From Opitutaceae bacterium EW11 (GTDB taxonomy: Bacteria; Verrucomicrobiota; Verrucomicrobiia; Opitutales; Opitutaceae), in NCBI GenBank assembly GCA_003054665.1, contig QAYY01000011.1:284654-348653 (forward strand): a stretch of 64,000 nucleotides of DNA. The letters run 5' to 3'. A program made the translations under genes and the position numbers. Positions within the stretch are counted from its first letter, which is position 1; the number at the start of each line of letters is the position of its first letter. Shown here piece by piece: positions 8,616 to 19,600 of the stretch. The notes under the pieces were generated by a model. The model worked only from the letters and a program-made list of their open reading frames with translations. It ran no database searches and was not told the origin of the DNA.

Positions 8616-9248
8616 TCAGGCCAGAGCGGCTTGGTAGTTTTTCTCAGCGGCGTCCCAATCGACGACGTTCCAGAAGGCCGCGATGTAGTCGGGACGGCGG
8701 TTCTGGTAGTTGAGATAATACGCGTGCTCCCAGACATCGAGGCCGATGACAGGCTTGCCTTCGAAGCCTGCGACGGACTTGCCCATCAATGGGCTGTCCT
8801 GGTTGGCCGTCGAGCCGATCGCCAGTTTCTTGTTGGCGTCGACGACGAGCCACGCCCAGCCGGAGCCGAAGCGTCCCGCGGCCGCTTTGCCGAATTCTTC
8901 CTTGAACTTGTCGAAGCCGCCGAAGGTGGAATTGATCGCGTCCGCGAGTTTGCCCTTCGGAGCGCCGCCCTTGCCGGGGCCGAGAATGAGCCAGAAGAAA
9001 CTGTGATTGCTGTGACCGCCGGCGTTGTTGCGGACGCCGGTGCGGACCGCCTCCGGGACCTTGCTCAAATCGGCGATCAAGGTGTCCACCGGCAGCGAGG
9101 CGAGTGCGGGGGAATCCTTGAGCAGGTTGTTCGCGTTGGTGACGTACGCTTGGTGATGTTTCGTGTGATGGATTTCCATCGTCTTCGCATCAATGTGTGG
9201 AGCCAGGGCGTCGTACGCGTAGGGAAGTTTCGGAAGTTCGTATGCCAT
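8616..9248 (-). CDS. sodA: Manganese superoxide dismutase
   Basis: A 210-residue Fe/Mn-family superoxide dismutase that converts superoxide to hydrogen peroxide and oxygen in the cytoplasm. Metal ligands are visible as His27 (IHHTKHH), His82 ([10 protein letters not shown]), Asp171 and His175 (DVWEHAYY). Gly77 and Gln150 (TANQDSPL) match the manganese rather than the iron subtype; cambialistic activity cannot be excluded. The start at 9248 ([15 protein letters not shown]) is the family's usual N-terminus; upstream in-frame codons to 9308 are not conserved-looking. It appears monocistronic, with its own terminator downstream and about 100 bases of leader before the convergently unrelated tadA end. 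Confidence 0.96.
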   Translation of the reverse strand: MAYELPKLPYAYDALAPHIDAKTMEIHHTKHHQAYVTNANNLLKDSPALASLPVDTLIADLSKVPEAVRTGVRNNAGGHSNHSFFWLILGPGKGGAPKGKLADAINSTFGGFDKFKEEFGKAAAGRFGSGWAWLVVDANKKLAIGSTANQDSPLMGKSVAGFEGKPVIGLDVWEHAYYLNYQNRRPDYIAAFWNVVDWDAAEKNYQAALA

Positions 9249-9356
9249 AAGGATGACGAGTTGATATTGAGCCGAGGCGCAACCTGATGAAGCAGCGGAC
9301 GGCGTCAACTGACGCAGAGAGAAACCGCGGCGGCCTGCATGGAGCCGCGCGGTCGC

Positions 9357-9884
9357 CTAGATTTCGGGAGCGCTCCGTTTGGCTCGGAAAAACGCCTGGA
9401 TGAGATCGCGGCACTCGTCCTCCAGCACTCCCCCGGCGGTCAGTTCGAGGTGGTGATTCACGCGCGGAAGATCGTTCACGTTTGTCGCGCCTCCGAGGCA
9501 GCCCATCTTGGGATCCGGCACAGCGTAACAGACGCGTTTGAGTCGCGACATGAGCGTCGCGCCGGAGCACATGGGGCAGGGCTCTTTCGTCACATACAAC
9601 GTGGCGCCGTCGAGCCGCCAATCGCCGATCCGGCGGGCGGCTTGAGTGATGGCGATCATCTCGGCGTGGGCCGTCGGATCCGCGGCGGACTCGACCGTGT
9701 TGTGTGCGGCGGCGATCACCTCGCCATCGCGTTCGATGACGCAACCGATCGGGACTTCATCCTGCCGCCAGGCATCGATTGCCTGATTGAAAGCGAGGCT
9801 CATGAAGAACACGTCGTCGCGGACGAGTTGGGACGGGAAGCGTTTCTGAAAAGGGCAATCCGGCGGCGTCGGTGAACCGTTCAT
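9357..9884 (-). CDS. tadA: tRNA-specific adenosine deaminase TadA-like
   Basis: A 175-residue zinc-dependent deaminase. The HAE motif (His73, Glu75, in DPTAHAEM) and PCPMC (Cys103, Cys106) bind zinc and supply the proton shuttle, and the spacing matches TadA, which makes inosine at the wobble position of tRNA-Arg(ACG). The GDWRLDGATLYVT stretch is typical of the family. I chose the ATG at 9884; an in-frame upstream extension to 9989 crosses the likely promoter region of infA and looks non-coding. From 9884 about 27 residues still precede the first family-like helix, and an ATG at residue 28 (MSLAFNQAID) is another possible start. It diverges from infA with about 130 bases between them. Confidence 0.9.
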   Translation of the reverse strand: MNGSPTPPDCPFQKRFPSQLVRDDVFFMSLAFNQAIDAWRQDEVPIGCVIERDGEVIAAAHNTVESAADPTAHAEMIAITQAARRIGDWRLDGATLYVTKEPCPMCSGATLMSRLKRVCYAVPDPKMGCLGGATNVNDLPRVNHHLELTAGGVLEDECRDLIQAFFRAKRSAPEI

Positions 9885-10017
9885 ACAGACGGGCTGGGCG
9901 ACACGCCCGGCCAGAGGAAAGCCTTGACTTAGGAGGGGTGGTTCCGCCTTACAAGAGGCTTTTCTTTCAAGGCCTTTCGGATGAACCAACTCCTATCCCA
10001 CGGTAGCTTTGCTCTGT

Positions 10018-10281
10018 ATGTCGGACGGTAAATCGATCGAAGTTGAAGGCAAAGTCGTGGCTGTGCTTCCAGGCACGATGTTCAAGGTGGAGTTGGCTAA
10101 CGGGCATACGGTTCTCGCCCACATTTCAGGTAAGCTCCGCAAGAATTTCATCAAGATCGCCGCGGGCGACATGGTGAAAATGGAGATGAGCCCGTACGAT
10201 CTGGAGAAGGCGCGTATTACCTACCGCATGAAGGACGAACGGGCTGCGGCCACCCGTCCTCCGATGCGCCGCCGCTACTGA
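10018..10281 (+). CDS. infA: Translation initiation factor IF-1
   Basis: An 87-residue protein covering the S1-type OB fold of IF-1, which binds the ribosomal A site with IF-2 and IF-3 during initiation. The core reads [19 protein letters not shown], then [15 protein letters not shown] and [18 protein letters not shown], all standard IF-1 positions. It is longer than the usual 71-73 residues because of a basic C-terminal tail ([10 protein letters not shown]). The start MSDGKSIEV at 10018 is preferred over an in-frame ATG at 10009. It stands alone rather than in a ribosomal-protein operon. Confidence 0.95.
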   Translation: MSDGKSIEVEGKVVAVLPGTMFKVELANGHTVLAHISGKLRKNFIKIAAGDMVKMEMSPYDLEKARITYRMKDERAAATRPPMRRRY

Positions 10282-10420
10282 GCGGTGGCGGGATTGCCGG
10301 CGTTGTTTGCCACGCCAAAGAACGTCGCGCTCGGTATTCGGTTCGCTTTCGTCGAGCCCAAGTAAATCATCCGAGCGAGTTTAGCTTCGAGTCCGACGGA
10401 CATGCCGTCGTTCCAGTGCC

Positions 10421-11383
10421 ATGGCCCGCGCCCGCTCAAAATCTCTGCCGCCCAGCCAGTCGCCCGGCGCCTTCGCCGAGGACGCGGACGCGTTTCTCGC
10501 ATTCCTCAGCCTCGAACGCGGGCTCTCGATCCACACCCAACTCGGATACCAGAGCGATCTCGATCAATGCGCGGAGTACCTGTCGAAGCGCAAGGTCGAG
10601 AACTGGCAGAAGACGACCCCTGCAGACGTTGAGTCCTGGATACACTCGCTGAGCGGACGGGATTTCAGCGAGGCGAGCGTGGCGCGAAAGCTTTCGGCGC
10701 TGCGTGTCTTTGCCCGCTATCTGGTCCGCGAACGGCGGCGGAGCGACGACTTTACGGAGTTGGTCTCGGGACCAAAACTGTCGCGCCGCATCCCCGCGAC
10801 ACTCACGGCGGAGGAGATGGCTCGCCTGGTAGCCGCGCCGGTCGGCGGCGATGCGCGTTCGCTGCGCGACCGTGCGATGCTCGAGCTCTTTTATTCGAGC
10901 GGCCTTCGCGTCTCGGAGCTCTCGATGCTCACGCTGCAGCAGATCGATTTGGAGAACGGATTCCTGCGGGTATTCGGAAAAGGTTCGAAAGAACGAGTCG
11001 TGCCGATCGGTGAGCAGGCGCGCAACGCCCTCGCCACCTACCTAGGCTCAGCCCGGCAGCATTTCGTGAAGCCGAAAACGGGCAGCCAACTGTTCCTGAG
11101 CGAGCGTGGCACCGCGATCTCGCGAAAGATGATCTGGGTCCTGGTGAAGAAATACGCGAAGCGGGTGGGGATCACAAAACCGGTGAAGCCGCACGCGCTG
11201 CGCCATTCGTTCGCCACGCATCTGCTCGGCGGCGGCGCCGACCTCCGTGCCATCCAGGAGATGCTCGGCCACGCCAACATCGTGACCACCCAGATCTACA
11301 CTGCGGTCGAGGAGAAGCGCCTGGTGGCGCAGCACGACCGTTTTCATCCGCGGAACCGGGACGCCGGATCGCTGAAAGAGTGA
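10421..11383 (+). CDS. xerD: Tyrosine recombinase XerD-like
   Basis: A 320-residue site-specific tyrosine recombinase with an N-terminal SAM-like core-binding domain (about 20-110) and a C-terminal catalytic domain. The catalytic set is complete: Arg163 (SGLRVSEL), Lys187 (FGKGSKER), His258 and Arg261 (HALRHSFATHLL), His284 (LGHANI) and Tyr293 (TQIYTAV). Length and motif wording fit XerC/XerD, which resolve chromosome dimers at dif with FtsK; XerD is my preference but XerC is possible. There is no adjacent integrase-associated repeat, excisionase or tRNA, so an element integrase is unlikely. A strong hairpin follows the stop codon. Confidence 0.88.
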   Translation: MARARSKSLPPSQSPGAFAEDADAFLAFLSLERGLSIHTQLGYQSDLDQCAEYLSKRKVENWQKTTPADVESWIHSLSGRDFSEASVARKLSALRVFARYLVRERRRSDDFTELVSGPKLSRRIPATLTAEEMARLVAAPVGGDARSLRDRAMLELFYSSGLRVSELSMLTLQQIDLENGFLRVFGKGSKERVVPIGEQARNALATYLGSARQHFVKPKTGSQLFLSERGTAISRKMIWVLVKKYAKRVGITKPVKPHALRHSFATHLLGGGADLRAIQEMLGHANIVTTQIYTAVEEKRLVAQHDRFHPRNRDAGSLKE

Positions 11384-11390
11384 AGCGCCT

Positions 11391-11409
11391 GCGCCGGCAT
11401 TGCCGGCGC
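11391..11409 (+). terminator. Hairpin after xerD, terminator-like without T run
   Basis: A perfect eight-base-pair stem (GCGCCGGC / GCCGGCGC) with a three-base loop starts seven bases after the xerD stop codon, and a further CGCC/GGCG pair could extend it past a T-T mismatch. No T tract follows, so classical intrinsic termination is doubtful; it may act as an mRNA 3' end stabiliser or part of a factor-dependent terminator. Confidence 0.35.
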
Positions 11410-11645
11410 TGGCGAGGCTCAACGCGGATACGGCGAACGCCACCGCGGCTCCTGGGGCGGCGTCTGACGCCCGACCTTTCCCCTTGACGCCAATATGTTT
11501 CACGCCGTCATCCATCGGTTTTAACGGCCGTGCAAGTTAACCTGATCGTTACCGTGTTTCTCGCCGCCCGTCCGACTTTGGATCGGACTCGGTGCCGGTG
11601 TACGCCGACGCGGTGAACGGAACTATACCCCTTCAGCCCAACGAC

Positions 11646-12332
11646 ATGTCTGCCGATCCGCACTCGCCCGACTCTCCACTGAAATCCGTTCCAGGCGATG
11701 CGCCGGATCAATCGTTGCAGGAGGTCGCGGATCTGGATCCCGCCGGCATTCACCAGATGCTCCCTCGTCTCGTTGCGGCTTCGCAGACCGAGTCCGCCAA
11801 GCAATCCAATGCCGTCCGCGCTGTCGGTGATAAACTCGTGTTGCTGGGCGTGGCCCCTCGAAGCCTGCAGGGGAGCCGGTATTTGGAGCTCGTGCGCGGA
11901 CGGCTCGCGGCGTCGAGCTTGCCCGCCAACGGAGACCGCCGGCTTGGCGACACCATTTCTACACTCCTCGGCGCAGCGGCCGTTTCGGAGTCGCACTCGC
12001 TTGCCAGCGCAGGTCTGCTCACCTCCGTCTCCGAGATGCTTCTGAGGTCGGCGAAGCCCGTGGGTGCGAAGCTCGACCTGTCTGCGTTCGGCGTGACGCG
12101 GTTCGACGTGCTGCTTTTTGGCCAGAGTGCCAACTGCGCGGTTGTGGTGCTTCCTCATCAGCGGGTCGGGACCGTGCTGTCGGAGGCGCACACCTCGGGA
12201 GTGGATGCCACGCTGATTGGCGAATTTGTGGCGGCGGAAGAATTGGTGGTGCAGGCTCGCGGAATCATCGCGCGCTGGTCGTTGGCGGAACTTCGCGCGC
12301 CGGGAGCGAAAAAAGGGGCTGTGCCGGCATGA
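11646..12332 (+). CDS. Free-standing PurL C-terminal (AIRS_C)-like protein
   Basis: This 228-residue protein looks like the second AIR-synthase-type C-terminal domain of PurL (formylglycinamidine ribonucleotide synthetase) without the rest of the enzyme. From about residue 60 it follows PurL wording: VGDKLVLLGVAPRSLQGSRY, LELVRGR, then SHSLASAGLLTSVSEMLL where PurL has a conserved DVS-x-GGL segment, then FDVLLFGQSANCAVVVLP. The DVS aspartate is replaced (HSLASAG), so it is probably not catalytic by itself. The first 40 residues are acidic and low-complexity. It lies 92 bases upstream of purF and in line with a purM-like gene, so a structural or regulatory role in purine synthesis is likely. 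The start at 11646 is preferred over an in-frame codon at 11592. Confidence 0.65.
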   Translation: MSADPHSPDSPLKSVPGDAPDQSLQEVADLDPAGIHQMLPRLVAASQTESAKQSNAVRAVGDKLVLLGVAPRSLQGSRYLELVRGRLAASSLPANGDRRLGDTISTLLGAAAVSESHSLASAGLLTSVSEMLLRSAKPVGAKLDLSAFGVTRFDVLLFGQSANCAVVVLPHQRVGTVLSEAHTSGVDATLIGEFVAAEELVVQARGIIARWSLAELRAPGAKKGAVPA

Positions 12333-12424
12333 GGCGCCGGGCCACACGTATTTCGGGATGCGTTAAACACGTTCCGGGACTCGCCGTCCTGGACTTGAGC
12401 TGATAGCGTCCTGCCCTTTTCCGC

Positions 12425-14332
12425 ATGTCTGATCGCATTACTCACGAGTGTGGCATCGCCCTCATTCGGCTGCTGAAGCCGTTGTCGTATTATCAGGAGA
12501 AATACGGCTCTCCGCTCTGGGGATTTACCAAGCTCTTCCTCCTCATGGAAAAGCAGCACAACCGCGGCCAGGACGGCGCGGGCGTCGCATGCGTGAAGCT
12601 GGATATGCCGCCGGGCGATCCGTACATGTTCCGCGAGCGGTGCGTGAAGCCCAACCCGCTGGACAAGATCTTCAAGACCCTGCTGCGGTCCTACAACGAG
12701 AAGGTGCAGGAGGGCACGGTCCATCCGGAATTCGCGGAGACCGTTCGCAAGCATTTCGATTTCGGCGGCGAGCTCTACATGGGCCACCTCCGGTACGGTA
12801 CTTCCGGCGGCTACAATCTCAGCTCGTGCCATCCGTATTTCCGCCGCAGCTCCTGGCCGACGCGGAATCTGGCGCTCTGCGGTAACTTCAACATGACCAA
12901 CACGGCCGAGCTGAACGCCAGCTTGATCGCGATGGGTCAGCATCCGATTTTCGCGACGGACACGCAGGCGTTGCTCGAGAAAATCGGCTTCTTCCTCGAT
13001 GAAGAACACGAGGACATTTACCGCTTCCTGCGCACCCGCGGACTGCCGGGGGCGGAAATCTCCCGGCGCATCAGCGAGGATCTCGATATCGCCCGCGTCA
13101 TCACTCGGGCTTCGCAGAAGTGGGACGGCGGTTATGCGCTCTGCGGATTGATCGGCAACGGCGACGCGTTTGTCGTCCGCGATCCGGCCGGCATCCGGCC
13201 CTGCTGGTATTTCCAGAACGACGAGGTGGTCGCGTTCGCGTCGGAGCGCGCGCCCCTCCTCACCGTTTTCGACCTCGCCGTCGAGCAGGTGAAGGAAGTC
13301 GAGCCGGGGCACGTCGTCGTGGTCAAAAAGAAGGGCACCGTTACGACCACGCGCTTCACCGCGCCTCTTCCGCGCGCCTCGTGCTCGTTCGAGCGCATCT
13401 ATTTCTCGCGGGGCAACGACATCGAGATCTACGAGGAACGTAAGGCCCTGGGCGGACGTCTCGCGGACCAGGTGCTTGCGTCCGTCGATCACGATTGGGG
13501 CAACACCGTTTTCAGCTTCATCCCCAACACCGCGGAGGTCGCGTATTACGGTCTGCTCTCCGAATTGCGCGAACGCCGCCGCCAGGAGGTGAAACGGGCC
13601 GTATCCGAAGCGGCCAGGAAAGGCGCTCTCACCGACGAGCTGCTGGACGAGTTGATCATCCGCAACTGGCCCCGCGGCGAGAAAGTCGTCAGCAAGGACA
13701 TCAAGCTCCGCACCTTCATCGGCCAGGAGAGCATGCGCAATCAGCTCGCGAGCCACGTGTACGACATCACCTACGGCTCGGTGAAGTCGACGGACAACCT
13801 CGTATGCGTCGACGATTCGATCGTTCGCGGGACGACCCTCCGTCGCTCCATCCTTCGCATCCTTGCGCGGCTGAATCCGAAGAAGATCGTGATCGTTTCT
13901 ACGGCGCCGCAGATCCGCTATCCCGACTGCTACGGCATCGACATGTCGGAGCTGGGCAAATTCGTCGCCTTCGAGGCCGCTGTTTCTCTCCTGAAGGAGC
14001 GCGGCAAGGCCTCGCTGCTGGAGGAGGTTTATCAGCTGTGCCGGGCGGAGGTCGCAGCCAACGGTCCGACGAATCACGTCCGAAAGATCTACGAACCTTT
14101 CACGCCGGAAGAGATTTCGGCGCGGATCACGGAGCTGGTGTCTCCCCGCGGCATCTCCTGGACCGGCAAGATCGAGATTATCTTCCAGTCGATCGAGAAC
14201 CTGCACGCCGCAGTCCCGAATCACCGCGGCGACTGGTATTTCACGGGCAAATATCCGACGCCCGGCGGCTATCGCACGGTGAATCAGGCCTACGTGAACT
14301 ACTTCGATAAAAGCGAAGGCCGAAGCTACTGA
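12425..14332 (+). CDS. purF: Long-form amidophosphoribosyltransferase
   Basis: A 635-residue homologue of PurF, which makes 5-phosphoribosylamine from PRPP and glutamine in the first committed purine step. The N-terminal class II glutaminase begins at Cys9 (HECGIALI), which needs an eight-residue propeptide to be removed; the glutamine-site motif is KQHNRGQDGAG and MGHLRYGTSG follows. The phosphoribosyltransferase PRPP loop is VDDSIVRGTT (residues 462-471). The protein is about 130 residues longer than ordinary PurF: insertions follow the N-terminal strand (LLKPLSYYQEKYGSPLWG), precede MGHLRYG, and lie before the PRPP loop. I recall this long type mainly from Bacteroidota and Verrucomicrobiota. 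Neighbours are a PurL-like fragment and a PurM-like gene. Confidence 0.87.
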   Translation: MSDRITHECGIALIRLLKPLSYYQEKYGSPLWGFTKLFLLMEKQHNRGQDGAGVACVKLDMPPGDPYMFRERCVKPNPLDKIFKTLLRSYNEKVQEGTVHPEFAETVRKHFDFGGELYMGHLRYGTSGGYNLSSCHPYFRRSSWPTRNLALCGNFNMTNTAELNASLIAMGQHPIFATDTQALLEKIGFFLDEEHEDIYRFLRTRGLPGAEISRRISEDLDIARVITRASQKWDGGYALCGLIGNGDAFVVRDPAGIRPCWYFQNDEVVAFASERAPLLTVFDLAVEQVKEVEPGHVVVVKKKGTVTTTRFTAPLPRASCSFERIYFSRGNDIEIYEERKALGGRLADQVLASVDHDWGNTVFSFIPNTAEVAYYGLLSELRERRRQEVKRAVSEAARKGALTDELLDELIIRNWPRGEKVVSKDIKLRTFIGQESMRNQLASHVYDITYGSVKSTDNLVCVDDSIVRGTTLRRSILRILARLNPKKIVIVSTAPQIRYPDCYGIDMSELGKFVAFEAAVSLLKERGKASLLEEVYQLCRAEVAANGPTNHVRKIYEPFTPEEISARITELVSPRGISWTGKIEIIFQSIENLHAAVPNHRGDWYFTGKYPTPGGYRTVNQAYVNYFDKSEGRSY

Positions 14333-14435
14333 ACGGAAACCGGACCCCCAGGCGGGATGCCGAAATCGGCTGTTGCGAGAAAAACGCCTAGCCTGACTCG
14401 CATCCTTCGGATTTCGTCGGCTCGATTATCCTCCC

Positions 14436-15536
14436 ATGTCTCTCAGCTACGAATCTTCCGGAGTTCGGTACGATCAGCTCGATGCGTTCAAGCGCGCCTG
14501 CCAAAAAGCGGCGCGGGGCACAGCGGGAGTGCTGGCAGACCACGGTTATCGCGAACCGGCGACGACGCGTGGTGAGAGCGCGTACCTGATCGAGGCGGAC
14601 GACCACTACCTCGCGCACGTGGAGGAAGGCCTCGGCACGAAGAACATTGCGGCCGACGTGGTGTATTCCCGCGGGGGCCGCTGTTTCTATCGCGAGATCG
14701 GTATCGATACCGTGGCTACGATCGTCAACGACCTGATCACCTGCGGCGCTTTGCCGATTTCGGTCGCGATGCACGCGGCCGTCGGCGATTCCGCCTGGTT
14801 TGCCGACGAACGCCGGGCGGGGGACCTCGTCGAGGGGTTTGCCGAGGGTTGCCGGCAGGCTGGCGCCGTGTGGGGCGGGGGAGAGACTCCGACTCTTCGT
14901 GGCATCGTCCAGCCGGAATCGATCGTGCTCGCCGGTTCGGCGATCGGAAAGATCGCTCCGAAGTCGCAGCGCATCGTGGGCGATGTCCGTGACGGCGACT
15001 CGATCGTTTTTCTCGCCTCGTCCGGCGTGCAGACCAACGGGCTCACGCTCTGCCGTCAGATCGCGGACCACTTGCCGCAGGGATACTCGACTCCCATCGG
15101 CGACGGCCGCACTTACGGCGAGGCGTTGCTGGCTCCCTCGGTCATCTACGTCGCGTTCGTCCGGGAATGCCAGCGCCGCGGGTTGAAACTGAACTACGTC
15201 GCACACGTCACCGGCCACGGCTGGCGGAAGCTCATGCGCCTCGAGGAAGCATTTGTTTACGAGATTACGGAGCTGCGGCCGGAACCGGCGCTGTTCCGTT
15301 TCCTGCGCGAGGCGGGCCCGATTGAGCTGCGCGAAGCGTACGCGACCTTCAACATGGGCATCGGCTTTGCCGCCTACGTGGCGCCCGAGATTGCCGACCA
15401 GGTTGTGGCTGCGGCGAAGGCGACCGGCTACGACGCCTGGCGCGCGGGCACCGTCAAGAAACAGGGTGCCCGAAAGGCCGTTGTCGTTCCGAAGCTCGGC
15501 CTGACGTTCGAAGGCGAAACGCTCCAGCTCCGCTGA
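14436..15536 (+). CDS. purM: Divergent phosphoribosylformylglycinamidine cyclo-ligase (AIR synthase)
   Basis: A 366-residue PurM-type ATP-dependent cyclase that would convert FGAM to AIR. Family blocks are present but altered: EEGLGTKNIAAD replaces the usual DGVGTK, then DTVATIVNDLITCGALPISV, LVEGFAEGCRQAG, WGGGETPTL and FLASSGVQTNGLTL. It belongs to a branch that I associate with the long-form PurF present just upstream, and both may have moved as a pair. The start MSLSYESSGVRYDQLD aligns with the family N-terminus. It is separated from purF by 103 bases on the same strand and probably belongs to the same transcription unit. A paralogue role is possible if an ordinary purM exists elsewhere in the genome. 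Confidence 0.85.
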   Translation: MSLSYESSGVRYDQLDAFKRACQKAARGTAGVLADHGYREPATTRGESAYLIEADDHYLAHVEEGLGTKNIAADVVYSRGGRCFYREIGIDTVATIVNDLITCGALPISVAMHAAVGDSAWFADERRAGDLVEGFAEGCRQAGAVWGGGETPTLRGIVQPESIVLAGSAIGKIAPKSQRIVGDVRDGDSIVFLASSGVQTNGLTLCRQIADHLPQGYSTPIGDGRTYGEALLAPSVIYVAFVRECQRRGLKLNYVAHVTGHGWRKLMRLEEAFVYEITELRPEPALFRFLREAGPIELREAYATFNMGIGFAAYVAPEIADQVVAAAKATGYDAWRAGTVKKQGARKAVVVPKLGLTFEGETLQLR

Positions 15537-15615
15537 GGGCGTTTGCTCAAACGAAAGAACGGCGTTCCATTCGCAGCGGGGCCGCTGGGCTCTGGGCTTG
15601 GCGGCTTCCTTCACC

Positions 15616-16602
<987 letters not shown>

Positions 16603-16653
16603 GTTTCACGCTCCGGGTCGGTGAGACGCGCTCCGGGATTGCCCGGCTCCTGA

Positions 16654-19600
16654 GTGCCTGACTTTCTCACGCGTCGCATGGGCCAACCATCACCCGTTGC
16701 CACTTCGGCTTTGTCCTCGCGCGCTGGCGCCATGGAGATTCGACCCTCCACTGGCGCGCGGGTGTCGGTTGGGCTGATCCTGCTGGTTTCGCTGGCGCTG
16801 CGTGTCGCCCTGGCTTTGGGAGGCGGGCAATACTACTGGCCCGACGAGGGACGGTACGGGGTATCTCGGGACGTGGTGGCGGCGCTTGCGCGCGCCGACT
16901 GGAAACGGGCCCACGATATACTGTTGGGCACGTCGGACCACATTTTCTTCCGCTTTATCGGTCTCGTTCCTGCGGCCTTGGAGCGATGGTTCTGGCCTTC
17001 GTCGCCGCCCCTGCCGGCATTTGCCGCCATTTGTTTCGGGTTGTTTTCTGTCGGGTCGATCTGGCTCCTCTGGCTGATCGTCCGGCAGATTGAGAAAGAC
17101 GAGATCGATGCGTCGTGGAGTGCGTTTTTCTACGCCGGTTGTGTGACCGCGTTGTATTTTGTGCGGCACTACTTCCCGTACGATATCGCGCTCTTCTTCT
17201 TTGTCTTGGCGTGGCGTGTCGGACAGGGACCCGAGAGCAAGGTGCGGCTCTGGGGCGTCGGTTTTCTCGTGGGGATCGGCTACCTCACCTACAACGGTTA
17301 TTGGAATACCGGCGGCATCGTGCTGGCGGGGTTTTGTCTTCTGGGTGCGACCTCGCTTGCGAACCTGCTTCGCCGTTTTGTTCTCACGGGGTTCGGACTC
17401 CTTTCGCCGGTGGCACTCGTTTTTTCGGCAGCCGGATTGCTGGGGCATAACCTTGTCCAGCACGCGATCCAGTTTTCTCATACGGTGACCCAGGGCGACT
17501 TCGGTCGGGGCTGGAAATTCGTCTACGAGTATTTCCGTGAATCGGAAGGGAGCTATGCCGTGATCCTACTGGCGATCGCGGCCGTCGGATTGCCCCTTTG
17601 GTCGAAACGGGACCGGCGCTGGTTCGGGCCCGCGGGAGTCGTACTGGCGATGGCCCTGATCCTGTGCGCCGAGATGATTTTCTTTTCGGATGTCGTACCG
17701 CGGTTCGCCATCGCCGGACGGATGGCAAAGCCGCTCATGCTGTTCCTCGCGGTCGGCGCCGGAATCGGTTGCGCCGACCTGGTGCGGCGGTGGGGCCGCT
17801 GGTTTGGAGTTGCCGTGGCAACCGCGTCGCTGGTCTGCATCGCGGCGAATTTTCGCATGCCGATGCGGCTGGAGTTTCCGGATCACTTCAAGGCACGGGC
17901 GACCGAGCAAATGAATGCGATCCTGAATCGTGAGCCGCGGGCTTCCGTCGGGCTCTTGAACGCCCGCTTCTTCCATCGGCCGATTTTCACGCCGCCTCTG
18001 CCACCGTACGACCTGGTTCTCGCGGCCCGCCATCCCTTGCAGTTTCGGCCGTACGTGTACGAGGGATACAGCGAGCCGATGCGCGACGCGTTCGCCGCGC
18101 ACGACTTCACCATGAGGCTGGTGCGTTTCCGCGAGCCGGATTTTTGGCACAGCGCTCCTGCATCGGTGGAGCCGCTGCTTCGACCGATGCCTGGGGTGAT
18201 CGAGCTCGGGCTGAAGTTGCCCAACCCCTTTCCCGTGGGCCGGTGCGATCCGCTCGTTGTAACCGGCGCCGCGGGCAGAGGTGATTTCTTCGCCATCAGG
18301 TACGTTTCGGCGGAAACCGTGCAGATTCTCTTCGATCACTGGGGTGTCGGCATGATCGCGTCACAACCCATCCGGGTAAACACGTCAGTCGGAGAAACCC
18401 ATTCGTTGGTGCTGTCGATGGGAAGCCTCCTGCCCGACAAGAACAGCGCATATTTCCGCGCGAATCCCGAACTCGAGCCCCTTCGTGAGCGTTTTGTTGC
18501 CGAGTGGGACGGAGTCCTGGTCTGCAACGAGCAGGCGGCGTTTCATCCCGTTCCGGTGGAGACCATCTCGATTGGAGAGAACCGCATTGGAGGGAGCACG
18601 ACGAAGAAGAATTTTTCCGGCGAAATCGCCTATGCGAGGCGCGTCGATCCTCGTTCCGCTGCACGGGGCGAGTGGGGATTGACCCTGCCGCTGAAGTCGC
18701 CCCTAGCGGCGGAACAGGGCGCGACCAGCATCGTTTTCGAAATGCCGTCTGAATCCATCGCGCACACAGAGCCGCTCTTCACGAGCGTTTGGACGTTGCG
18801 CAGTTTCGAGGTGACGCTCGAGCAGACTTCGGGTGCGCCGGCAGGGGAGTTGCAGGCCGTGCTTTATCTTAACGGCCGCGAGGAAGCCCGCAGCGCCAGC
18901 TATCGTCTTGCGCCCGGAGAACATCGCGCCCTGATCCTCTCGCCACCGCTGGTGAAGAGTCCGGGCACGGGCAACGGGGAGCGTTTCCTCGACGACTACG
19001 TTGCCGGGGCGTTTCGTGTGTCGATCGACGACCGTCGCTGGCTCACCGTCGACCTCAGCCGGACGTTTGCTCAGGAGGATGATCGAATTGCGAATCCGGT
19101 TGATCGACTGCTGTGGGCGGTGGGTTCTGACTGGCCGCTCACGGGGCGCGAGACCGCTCGGTTTTCTGGAAGGATCCGGTCCGCGACCGTGATCCCGTTC
19201 GCCGCCCGAACGGTCGGTGATTGGATGTTCCCGGGGAGAATTGACGGCCATCCACCCGCTGGCGGAGTCATGGGACCGCTGGCGGTCCGACTCCGCTTTT
19301 CGCCGTCGGCGACCGGCTGCGAGCCGCTTTTGGTGAGCGGCCGGTCTGGCGCAGGAGACGCCATCTTTGTGTGCTACGAAGGGCCGAATCGGATTCGGAT
19401 TTGTCACGACCACTGGGGGCAGACTGCCTTTTGCTCCGATCCGATGGAGGTCGACTTTGCCCGCGAGCACACGTTGGTGATCTCCACTCCCGCCATGCGA
19501 CCGCCTGACGGCGGGTCCGGGCAGGTCCCGCAGACGGGCCCGGGCGCGCACGTGTTGGTTGCGCTGGATGACCACGTGGTCTGGGACACCGAGCAGCCTT

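Noticed and set aside
9924-9955. Possible sigma-70 promoter for infA (TTGACT ... TACAAG)
   Set aside because: The -35 is good but spacing to the best -10 is 20 bases, outside the usual range.
12158-14224. A 688-codon open frame on the minus strand opposite purF
   Set aside because: It lies fully antisense to a well-supported enzyme, its translation has no recognisable motif, and long antisense open frames are common in GC-rich coding DNA.
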